Under the pieces are notes generated by a model. That model ran no database searches. It was not told the DNA's origin and saw only the letters and a program-made list of their open reading frames with translations. A program made the position numbers and the translations under genes. 64,000 nt of DNA from Streptomyces sp. ST2-7A. Its GTDB lineage: Bacteria > Actinomycetota > Actinomycetes > Streptomycetales > Streptomycetaceae. Where the stretch lies: the NCBI RefSeq assembly GCF_021390475.1, contig NZ_JAJUWS010000018.1, forward strand, positions 1 to 64,000, given 5' to 3'. Numbering within the stretch: position 1 is the first letter of the stretch; each line of letters opens with the position of its first letter. Shown here piece after piece: positions 17,975-25,111 of the stretch.

Positions 17975-19303
17975 ATGAACGCTCCTCCCGCGATGAGCAG
18001 TTGTGACGAGTGCGCGACGAGCGGACAACGAACGGACGGGCGTGCGGCGAGCGGCGCCACGGCCCCGACCGGGGTGAAGGTCGCCCTCGCCGGTGCGGCG
18101 GCGGTGATGCTGACGGCGGTGGTGGTACCCGCCGCCTTCTCCGACGAGCCGGCGGATACCGTGTCCCCCCGGACCGCCGACACCGGCATCGTGATCGTGG
18201 TCGCCCCCGACGGCGACGACTCCGGCCCCGGCACCGCCGACGCACCGCTGGCGGAGATCCAGGAGGCCGTGGACCGGGCGGGCCCCGGCGACACCATCGT
18301 GGTGCGCGGCGGCACCTACGTCCTGACCGAGAACATCACCATCACCACCTCCGGCGAGCCCGGACGCCCCATCACCCTGACCGCGCACGAGGGCGAGCGG
18401 GTGATAATCGACGGGGACCGCCTGCCCGCGAGCCGCACCCCGGTCGGTGGCGGTATCCCCCGTCCGGAACGCGGCTCGATCCACCAGGAGGCCTCCTTCT
18501 GGCGGATCGAAGGGCTGGAGCTGATCCGCGGTCCCTATTGCGTGTACTGCCACAACTGTGACGACAACGAGTTCCGGAACCTGATCACCCGGGACAACTA
18601 CGAGACCGGGTTCCAACTCCAGGGGGACTCCAGCCGCAACCTCATCGTCAACCTCGACTCCCACGGCAACCACGACCCCCGCAAGAACGGCGAGAGCGCC
18701 GACGGCCCGGGGATCAAGGAGGGGCGGGGCGAGGGCAACCGGGTGGTCGGGGCCCGACTGTGGAACAACGCCGACGGCGGCTTCGACGCCCGGGAGTTCC
18801 GCTCCGCCATCACCATCGAGGACAGCGTCGCGTACGGCAACGGCGTCAACCGGTGGGACCTCCCGAACTTCTCCGGCGACGGCAACGGCTTCAAACTCGG
18901 CGGGGGCACCGGTGGCGGCACCGGTGTGATCTCCGCCGACCACGTCCTGCGCAACCCGATCGCCTTCCGCAACGCCGTGGACGGCGTCGTCGACAACGGC
19001 AACCCGGGAAACATCCTGATCACCCGGACCACCACCTTCGACAACGGCCGCAACGGCTTCACCGTCAACCGCTCGGCCTCCGAACTGCGCGGCAACCTCT
19101 CGGTGCTGGACCCCAACCCCGTCTCGGCCGGATCCTCCACCTCCGTCGGCAATTCCTGGAACCTCCCCGGGCCCTGGAACGCCGACTCCGTGCTGGGCAC
19201 GGGCCCCGGCGGTGTCACCGGTCCCCGGGGTGCCGGCGGCTCGATCCCGTCCACCGACTTCCTCGTCCCGCGCGACGGCACCGATATCGGAGCCCGTTTC
19301 TGA
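17975..19303 (+). CDS. secreted right-handed beta-helix protein, pectate lyase PL9-like
   Basis: A 442-residue secreted protein. The N-terminal ~35 residues are hydrophilic, then the signal peptide core is VALAGAAAVMLTAVVVPAAFSDEP. The mature part is a parallel beta-helix: IVVAPDGDDSGPGTADAPLA near the start, then repeated N/D-rich turns. The segment SGDGNGFKLGGG resembles the catalytic-lysine region of family 9 polysaccharide lyases, which cleave pectate without hydrolysis. ATG 17975 or 17993 could be the start; neither has a strong site. A LacI-type palindrome lies upstream, in keeping with carbohydrate induction. Confidence 0.75.
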   Translation: MNAPPAMSSCDECATSGQRTDGRAASGATAPTGVKVALAGAAAVMLTAVVVPAAFSDEPADTVSPRTADTGIVIVVAPDGDDSGPGTADAPLAEIQEAVDRAGPGDTIVVRGGTYVLTENITITTSGEPGRPITLTAHEGERVIIDGDRLPASRTPVGGGIPRPERGSIHQEASFWRIEGLELIRGPYCVYCHNCDDNEFRNLITRDNYETGFQLQGDSSRNLIVNLDSHGNHDPRKNGESADGPGIKEGRGEGNRVVGARLWNNADGGFDAREFRSAITIEDSVAYGNGVNRWDLPNFSGDGNGFKLGGGTGGGTGVISADHVLRNPIAFRNAVDGVVDNGNPGNILITRTTTFDNGRNGFTVNRSASELRGNLSVLDPNPVSAGSSTSVGNSWNLPGPWNADSVLGTGPGGVTGPRGAGGSIPSTDFLVPRDGTDIGARF

Positions 19304-19323
19304 TCCCCGGGCACCGACCCACC

Positions 19324-19360
19324 GACCGGCCGGGACCCGTCGCACGGGTCCCGGCCGGTC
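19324..19360 (+). terminator. terminator after pectate lyase gene
   Basis: A perfect 17-bp stem (19324-19340 with 19344-19360) and a CGC loop, 21 bases past the lyase stop. Confidence 0.85.
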
Positions 19361-19544
19361 CGGCACCGGGAGCGCGGCGCTCCGCGGCGGTGCGTTCCGG
19401 GCCCGTTCGGCGGGACACACCGAAGGTCGGGGCCGCGCCTCCGGGCCCGAGCCCGAAGGGTCCGCGATGCTGGACCCACGCCCCGGCCGGGCCCGGCCCC
19501 GGGCCCGCACCCGGCACCACCGCCGAGAACCCCGAGGAGTTCGT

Positions 19545-19967
19545 GTGTCCAAGCCGCCGCTGCCGTCGGACGCGATCGAGATGCTCACCCACCCCAACCC
19601 GTGCGTGATCGCCACACTGCGTTCGGACGGCACGCCCGTCGCCACCCCCACCTGGTACCTGTGGGAGGACGGCCGGGTGCTGGTCAACATGGACGAGGGC
19701 CGCCGACGCCTGGCCCACGTGCGCCGGGACCCCCGGGTGACTCTGAGCATCCTGGACGAGAAGAGCTGGTACACCCACGTGAGCCTGATCGGGCGTGTCG
19801 TCGACATCCGGGAGGACACCGACCTCGCCGACATCGACCGGCTCTCCCGCCACTACAGCGGCAAGCCGTACCCGGTCCGCGACCGGGGACGGGTCAGCGC
19901 GTGGGTCGAGATCGACCGCTGGCACGGCTGGGGCGAGATGAAGGACAACGACCAGGTCGGTGGCTGA
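19545..19967 (+). CDS. PPOX-class F420/FMN-dependent oxidoreductase
   Basis: A 140-residue split-beta-barrel flavin/F420 enzyme. The signature is PCVIATLRSDGTPVATPTWYLWEDGRVLVN, read here as two blocks, followed by RDPRVTLSILDE and the HYSGKPY loop near the end. Family members reduce small aromatic or quinone substrates with F420H2 or FMN. I chose GTG 19545 because CGAGGAG lies 5-10 bases before it and the family starts there; the upstream open frame is shadow. It appears monocistronic. Confidence 0.8.
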   Translation: MSKPPLPSDAIEMLTHPNPCVIATLRSDGTPVATPTWYLWEDGRVLVNMDEGRRRLAHVRRDPRVTLSILDEKSWYTHVSLIGRVVDIREDTDLADIDRLSRHYSGKPYPVRDRGRVSAWVEIDRWHGWGEMKDNDQVGG

Positions 19968-20488
19968 ACCGTTCCCGCCCGGGGTGGGTCGGCGTCCCGG
20001 CGCCGGCCCACCGACCCGGCGCCGGCCGGGATCGCAGGTCCCCGCCGCCCCGGGCCCCGGCGGCGCGTCGACACGTCGGCGCGTGCCGGGCCGAGCGAGC
20101 ACGCCCCGTGTGCCCGTGCCCGGGAGCGTGCGCCCCGGGCACGGGGGAACGTGCGTACGAACGCCGTCGGGTATCGGAGGCGGGCCAACAGGAGCACGCC
20201 GCGGGTCCCGCGCGCCCCGCGTACGCCCGGGGGTGTCGAGTGGAACGGGTACCTCCCCTTCCTCTTCGGCGCCACGCGGCCTGCCAGCGAATACGCCCCG
20301 GTGATCACGGGAGGTCGGGGTCCCCCCACCCCCCTCCGCCGACCGTCCACGCCACCACGCTTCCGCCCGGCTCGCCCCGGGGCGAGCCTCGGAACGGTCC
20401 GTGCCCTCTTCTGTGTCGATGCCGTGACCCTCACCATGATCCGGTGTCCACCCGCACGTGGACGAGTCGACCGAAAGTGGGACCGCCT
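19968..20488. other. intergenic region before ramR
   Basis: 521 bases. It contains the terminator at 20113-20145 and, nearer ramR, a more AT-balanced promoter region (20400-20488). No gene is seen. Confidence 0.6.
20113..20145 (+). terminator. intergenic terminator hairpin
   Basis: A perfect 12-bp stem CCCGTGCCCGGG (20113-20124) with 20134-20145 and a 9-base loop. It insulates ramR from the upstream oxidoreductase gene. Confidence 0.7.
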
Positions 20489-21118
20489 GTGATCCGGGTA
20501 CTGCTGGTACACGAGACCCCCTTACTGCGCTCCGCCCTCGCCGCCGCCCTGGGCGCGGATCCGGAACTGGGCGTCGAGGCGGTGTCCCGGGCCGAGGCGC
20601 TGGAGGGGGATCGAACAGCCCGCGCCGATGTGTGCGTCGCCGACACCGACAGCCCCGACCGGCACACCGCCGACCACCACGCCCCGGACCGGCACGTCCT
20701 CGACGCCGAGCTCGGCCGGCGACTGCGCGCCGGCTCCACCGCGCTCCTCGTGCTCGCCGACACCGGCCGCCCCGGCGTACTGCGCCGCGCCACCGAGGCC
20801 GGTGCGTTGGGCTACGTCAGCAAGGACGCCGACCCCGAACGCCTGATCAAGGCCATCCGGATGACCGCCGAGGGGCACCGATACGTCGACGAGGCGCTCG
20901 CCCCCGATTTCATCCACGCCGCGACCATCCCCCTCACGCCCCGGGAACTGCACGTGCTCTCACTGATCGCCGACGGCTGCTCCCCGGCCGAGATCGCGTC
21001 CCACCTCCACCTCTCCCGGGGCACCGTCCGCAACTACGTCGCCGCCGTCACCCGCAAGACCGGCGCCCGGAATCGCGTCGACGCCGTCCGCATCTCCCGC
21101 GAGTCCGGTTGGATCTGA
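20489..21118 (+). CDS. ramR: RamR/AmfR-type response regulator of the SapB cluster
   Basis: A 209-residue NarL/LuxR-type regulator. An N-terminal receiver-like domain (VIRVLLVHETPLLRSALAAA, putative Asp in ADVCVAD) lacks the usual acidic pair after strand 1 (HE in place of DD). The C-terminal HTH is LTPRELHVLSLIADGCSPAE and SRGTVRNYV. By family knowledge RamR activates the ramCSAB operon. GTG 20489 follows AAAGTGGGA. Codon 12 is TTA (20522-20524), so translation should depend on the bldA tRNA. The gene converges on ramB with a 159-base overlap. Identity rests on the neighbours as well as the domains. Confidence 0.88.
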   Translation: MIRVLLVHETPLLRSALAAALGADPELGVEAVSRAEALEGDRTARADVCVADTDSPDRHTADHHAPDRHVLDAELGRRLRAGSTALLVLADTGRPGVLRRATEAGALGYVSKDADPERLIKAIRMTAEGHRYVDEALAPDFIHAATIPLTPRELHVLSLIADGCSPAEIASHLHLSRGTVRNYVAAVTRKTGARNRVDAVRISRESGWI

Positions 21119-22897
21119 CCATCCGGCGACCGACTCCCGGTAACCGGGGCAGCGCCCCACCAGTTCCGCGTGCGTGCCGAGGTCGGCGTGGGTGCCGTCC
21201 AGCATCAGCACCCGATCCGCCCGCCGAGCCGACCCCGGTCGATGGGCGATCACCACCAATGTCCGCCCGGTGACGTCCGCCAGCGCGTTCTCCGCCCGCG
21301 CCTCCGCCGCCGGGTCCAGGTGACACGTCGCCTCGTCCAGCACCAGCACCGGTGCCGGGGACAGGTGCGCCCGCGCCAGCGCCAACAGTTGCCGTTCCCC
21401 GGCGGACAGCGCCGCCGGTGCCACCGGGCCGTCCGGGCCGCCCAGGCGCTCCACCAGTTCCCCCGCCCCCACCTCCCGTGCCGCCCCGACCACCACCGCA
21501 TCGGGAGGCGGGGGCCCTGGCCGGTGGTACAGCAGGTTCTCCCGCACCGAGCCGGAGAACACGTACGACTCCTGCGGCACCAGGGTCCTCAACCCCGCCA
21601 ACCCGTCGGTACCGGGCCCGGCCAAGGGCACCCCGCACAGCGCCACCCGCCCGGCGTCGGGGGGAACCAGACCGCTCAGCACGGCCGCCAGCGTCGACTT
21701 CCCCACCCCGCTGGGACCCATCACCGCCACCCGTCCGCCCCGGGGCACCACCAGGTCCAGGTCCGTCAACACCGGGGACCCCACCCCGCCGTAGCCGAAG
21801 CACACCCCGCGCATCTCCACGGCCGGAGCCCCCGGGCCCGGACCCGGTCCCGGCACGGGCCTCGACGCGGGGAGCGGCGGCAACGGCCCGGTGGCCGCGC
21901 GCAACCGCCCGACCACCACCACCAACCGCGCCCCGGCGCCCCCCACCCCCCGCACCAGCGTCTCCAGCGCCGGGATCAACGACTGCGTCAGATAGGTCAG
22001 CGCCCCCACCAGCGCCCCGGCCGTCAACCCCCGGTCCAACAGTGCCGGGGCCGCGAGCAGGAGCACCACCACCGGCCCCCAGCCGCCCACCGCCATCGCC
22101 AGCGGCCGGGTGACCGTCCATCGCGCCAGCGCCCGCCCCGAGCGCTCGGCCGCCGCCACCCGCCGTTCCTCCCCGGCGCGCACCCGCTCCTCCGCGCCCG
22201 CCGCCACCACGTCCCGCAACCCCACCACGGTCGCGCCCAGCGACCGGGACCACTCCTCCTCCGCCACCAGGTGCGCCGCCTGCCGGCGGGCCAGCGGCCC
22301 CAACGACCACCCGAAGAGCACCAGGCCCGTCACCAGCGGCGGCACCACGACGACCAACAGCAGCGGATCCAGCCACAGCAGCCCCACCACCGCGCCCACC
22401 GACGTGAACACGAACATCTGGGTGATCAGCACCAGCCCCGCGAACCCGTCCCGGGCGATCTCGGTCTGGTGGGTCAGCCGGGAGACCACCGAGGTGTCCC
22501 CCGGGCGGCCCGCGCGCACCGCCTCGGCCAGCGCCCGATCGGTGACCCGCCGCACCAGCAGATCCCGCAGCGGCTCCACCAGGGCCGCCACCGCCCGGTG
22601 CACCCGCCAGGTGCCGATCGCGCCCACCACCACCCCGGCCGCGGCGACCGACAGCCACAGCAGCCCGACCGCCGGCTCCCCGGCCAGGAAACCGTCGTCC
22701 AGCGCCCGCGCCACGCCGTACCCCAGCAGCAGGGTCCGGGCCGCCTCCGGCAGCGACCACAGGGTCAGCGCCGCCACCGCGCCAGGCCGCCGGCGCAGGA
22801 AGCGCAGCCCCGCCCCGAACAGCCCCCGTCCGGGCCGAGTCGCCGGCTCCCCCCGCTTCCCCGTCCCGCGTGGACGGTCCTCCACGACGGCCCCCAT
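20960..22897 (-). CDS. ramB: ABC exporter half, SapB cluster
   Basis: A 645-residue ABC half-transporter: six membrane segments (about residues 30-310), then the nucleotide-binding domain. Walker A is GPSGVGKST, the Q-loop LVPQESYVFSGSV, the signature LSAGERQLLALARA, Walker B VLVLDEATCHLD, and the switch His in VIAHRPG. Its ATG shares one base with the upstream stop (TGATG), so it is coupled to the other half-transporter. The last ~50 residues are simply ramR read antisense; homologous proteins should end near YRESVAG. It should export the modified RamS peptide together with its partner. Confidence 0.88.
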   Translation of the reverse strand: MGAVVEDRPRGTGKRGEPATRPGRGLFGAGLRFLRRRPGAVAALTLWSLPEAARTLLLGYGVARALDDGFLAGEPAVGLLWLSVAAAGVVVGAIGTWRVHRAVAALVEPLRDLLVRRVTDRALAEAVRAGRPGDTSVVSRLTHQTEIARDGFAGLVLITQMFVFTSVGAVVGLLWLDPLLLVVVVPPLVTGLVLFGWSLGPLARRQAAHLVAEEEWSRSLGATVVGLRDVVAAGAEERVRAGEERRVAAAERSGRALARWTVTRPLAMAVGGWGPVVVLLLAAPALLDRGLTAGALVGALTYLTQSLIPALETLVRGVGGAGARLVVVVGRLRAATGPLPPLPASRPVPGPGPGPGAPAVEMRGVCFGYGGVGSPVLTDLDLVVPRGGRVAVMGPSGVGKSTLAAVLSGLVPPDAGRVALCGVPLAGPGTDGLAGLRTLVPQESYVFSGSVRENLLYHRPGPPPPDAVVVGAAREVGAGELVERLGGPDGPVAPAALSAGERQLLALARAHLSPAPVLVLDEATCHLDPAAEARAENALADVTGRTLVVIAHRPGSARRADRVLMLDGTHADLGTHAELVGRCPGYRESVAGWSDPTGLAGDADGVDAIPGAGLAGDGGDVVADGAPGEVEVGRDLGRGAAVGDQ

Positions 22898-24774
22898 CAG
22901 CCCCTCCACACCGCTCGGTACGCCGGATCCGCCCACAGTTCCGCGTGCGTGCCGCAGGCCCGCACCCGCCCGTCCTCCAGCCACACCACCCGATCCGCCC
23001 GGGCGGCGGTGCGCGGCCGGTGGGCGACCACCAGCCGGGTCCGCCCCCGTCCGGCCGCCGCCAGGGCCCGCTCGACCCGGTTCTCGGTGACGGCGTCCAG
23101 CCCGGAGGTCGCGTCGTCCAGCACCAGCAGCCGCCCCCGGTGCGCGAACGCCCTGGCCAACCCGATGCGTTGGGACTCCCCGCCGGACAGCGGCGCCTCC
23201 GCGCACGGGGTGTCGTACCCCTTCGGCAACGCCCGCACGAACCCGTCCGCGCACGCGGCCCGGGCCGCCGCCTCGATCCGCTCCCGCGACGGGGGACACG
23301 GCCCCAACCCGATCGAGTCCGCCACGGTGCCCGACACCGACGCCGGCCGCTCGAAGGCCCACCCCACCTCGCGCCGCAGTACCGCCGGCGCCAACTCGGC
23401 CACCGGCACCCCGTCCAGCAGCACCTCGCCCGCGTCGGGCGCGAGCAGACCCCCCGTCACGGCCGCCAGCACCGACTTCCCGGCCCCGGACCGTCCCACC
23501 ACCGCCGTGGTCGCGCCACCCGGCAGTTCCACGTCCACGCCGCGCAACACCTCCCGGCCGTCGCGCACCACCGTCACCCCCCGCAACCCCACCGCCCCGG
23601 GGCCCGGCGGAAGGTCGCGGTCCCCCGAGGGCGGTGGCTCGACGGCCCGCACCTCGTCCAGTCGGCGGGCCGCGCCGCGTGCCCGCACCACCGCCGAGAG
23701 TCCGCCGACCAGGGATCCGGCACCCGCCGCCAGGGCGGCCCAGCGGGCCGCCGCGAGCAGCTCCCCGGCACCGAGGTCCCCCTCGGCCACCAGCAGGCCC
23801 CCCGCCGCCACCACCCCCAACACCAGTAGCGGCACCAGCAGCACCGCCCGGGCGGAGGCCGCCCCCTGGACCCGCCACAGCCGATGACCCTGCCGCCCCA
23901 ACTCCGTCAACGGCTCGAGAACCCGGTCCCGTTCACGCTCCCGGGTGCCGGCGGCGGCGATCGTGCGGGCCCCGGTCAGGGCCTCCACCAGCCGCGCGGC
24001 GAGCGTCCCCTGCGCCTTCTGGTACCGCGACACGCAGTCGGAGGTGGAACGGGCGAAGGAGCGCAACAGCACCACCAGCGGCGGCGCGCCGAGCAGCACG
24101 ACCAGGGCCAGCCGGGGATCGAGCAGGAACAGGGCGACCAACCCGCCGACGGGGGTGAGCACCGCCGGCACCAACCCGGCCAGCGCCACGGGAAACCCCC
24201 CGGCGTGGGCGGCGTTGACCGTCCCCCGGGTCACCGTCTCCCCGGTCCCGAGGCGACGGGTCGCCTCCGGGCCCACGGCGAGCAGACGGCCGACCAGGTC
24301 CCGTCGCAGTCCGGCGGCGGCCCGCGCGTCCGTCGTACCGGCCAGCACCGTGCGCACCCCCTCCAGCACCACCGCGGTCCCGATCAGCGCCATGCACAAC
24401 GGCAGCGCGCTCCCGGTCCCCTCGCCGGCCACCAGACCGTCCAGTGCGCCGCCCAGGACGGCGGGCAGGACGAGTTCCACGGCGGTCGTCAGCAGGCCGA
24501 CCAGGGCGAGCGCGACGGCGCGACCACGGGAGGCCCGCAGCACCGCGCGGGCGGTGACCGGAGCGGGGTCCGCGGCGGGGCGGCGGTCCACGGTCGGTTC
24601 GGCGGAGGGGCCGGGGGCCGGGCCGGGGGAGACCTCGGGAGCGGCCCCGGGATGGGTGGGAACGGCGGTTTTCTCCGGCACGGTCGTCAACGCTCCTGTC
24701 CTGACCATCGGCCCGACCGACCCCCGTTCGGCTCCGGCGGGCCCGTCGAACCTCTCGAAGTCCTCTCGTGTCAT
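22897..24774 (-). CDS. ramA: ABC exporter half with degenerate ATPase site, SapB cluster
   Basis: About 625 residues from ATG 24774 (24870 and 24708 are other possible starts). Membrane segments lie at about residues 80-320. In the nucleotide-binding domain, Walker A is GRSGAGKSV, the signature LSGGESQRIGLARAF, and Walker B LLVLDDATSGLD with Asp where the catalytic Glu is usual; the Q-loop position reads WAFERP. With RamB it forms an asymmetric heterodimer with one weakened ATP site. It lies 112 bases after ramS, with a strong hairpin between. It exports the SapB-like peptide. Assignment of A versus B follows operon order and is not certain. Confidence 0.85.
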   Translation of the reverse strand: MTREDFERFDGPAGAERGSVGPMVRTGALTTVPEKTAVPTHPGAAPEVSPGPAPGPSAEPTVDRRPAADPAPVTARAVLRASRGRAVALALVGLLTTAVELVLPAVLGGALDGLVAGEGTGSALPLCMALIGTAVVLEGVRTVLAGTTDARAAAGLRRDLVGRLLAVGPEATRRLGTGETVTRGTVNAAHAGGFPVALAGLVPAVLTPVGGLVALFLLDPRLALVVLLGAPPLVVLLRSFARSTSDCVSRYQKAQGTLAARLVEALTGARTIAAAGTRERERDRVLEPLTELGRQGHRLWRVQGAASARAVLLVPLLVLGVVAAGGLLVAEGDLGAGELLAAARWAALAAGAGSLVGGLSAVVRARGAARRLDEVRAVEPPPSGDRDLPPGPGAVGLRGVTVVRDGREVLRGVDVELPGGATTAVVGRSGAGKSVLAAVTGGLLAPDAGEVLLDGVPVAELAPAVLRREVGWAFERPASVSGTVADSIGLGPCPPSRERIEAAARAACADGFVRALPKGYDTPCAEAPLSGGESQRIGLARAFAHRGRLLVLDDATSGLDAVTENRVERALAAAGRGRTRLVVAHRPRTAARADRVVWLEDGRVRACGTHAELWADPAYRAVWRG

Positions 24775-24837
24775 CCGCCGCCGTTGTGTCCCCCGGCCGC
24801 GCGGGGTGGGTCCCTCCGGTCCGCGGACACGCCGGAG

Positions 24838-24872
24838 CCGTGGCCCCGGGCGGCAATCGCCCGGGGCCACGG
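24838..24872 (-). terminator. attenuating hairpin between ramS and ramA
   Basis: A perfect 15-bp stem (24838-24852 with 24858-24872) and a GCAAT loop, 15 bases past the ramS stop and 64 bases before ramA. It probably terminates part of the transcripts, so precursor mRNA exceeds transporter mRNA. Confidence 0.8.
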
Positions 24873-24886
24873 CGGGGGGACCGACG

Positions 24887-25006
24887 TCAGCAGGTGACGA
24901 CGCTCAGGCTGCTGTCACCGCAGAGCAGCAGGCTGGCGGTGCTGCCCCCGCCGTACTCGGTGGTCTCGGGGGTGGCGTCCATCATCTGCAGGTCCAGAAG
25001 AGCCAT
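24887..25006 (-). CDS. ramS: SapB-like class III lanthipeptide precursor
   Basis: A 39-residue peptide, too short for most gene callers. The leader contains LLDLQ (class III leader motif). The core TASLLLCGDSSLSVVTC holds two S-x2-S-x3-C blocks (Ser22/Ser25/Cys29 and Ser32/Ser35/Cys39), the substrate pattern of SapB. S. coelicolor SapB ends in Cys-Asn; this one ends at Cys39. ATG 25006 has GAAAGGGA 7 bases upstream. The product should be a surfactant peptide that lets aerial hyphae leave the medium. It follows ramC by 105 bases. Confidence 0.93.
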   Translation of the reverse strand: MALLDLQMMDATPETTEYGGGSTASLLLCGDSSLSVVTC

Positions 25007-25111
25007 GACGGTGTCCCTTTCTTCGGGTGGTGCCTCTGATGTGTGATGTGGTGGATTCCTCCGGGAGTCACCGTCTCCGGAAACCCCCGGGGAGTGCGCC
25101 GGTCGCCGGAC

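Noticed and set aside
17069..19834. Minus-strand open frame of 921 codons
   Set aside because: It is antisense to the anti-sigma ATPase and the pectate-lyase-like gene, which have clear domains and signal peptides.
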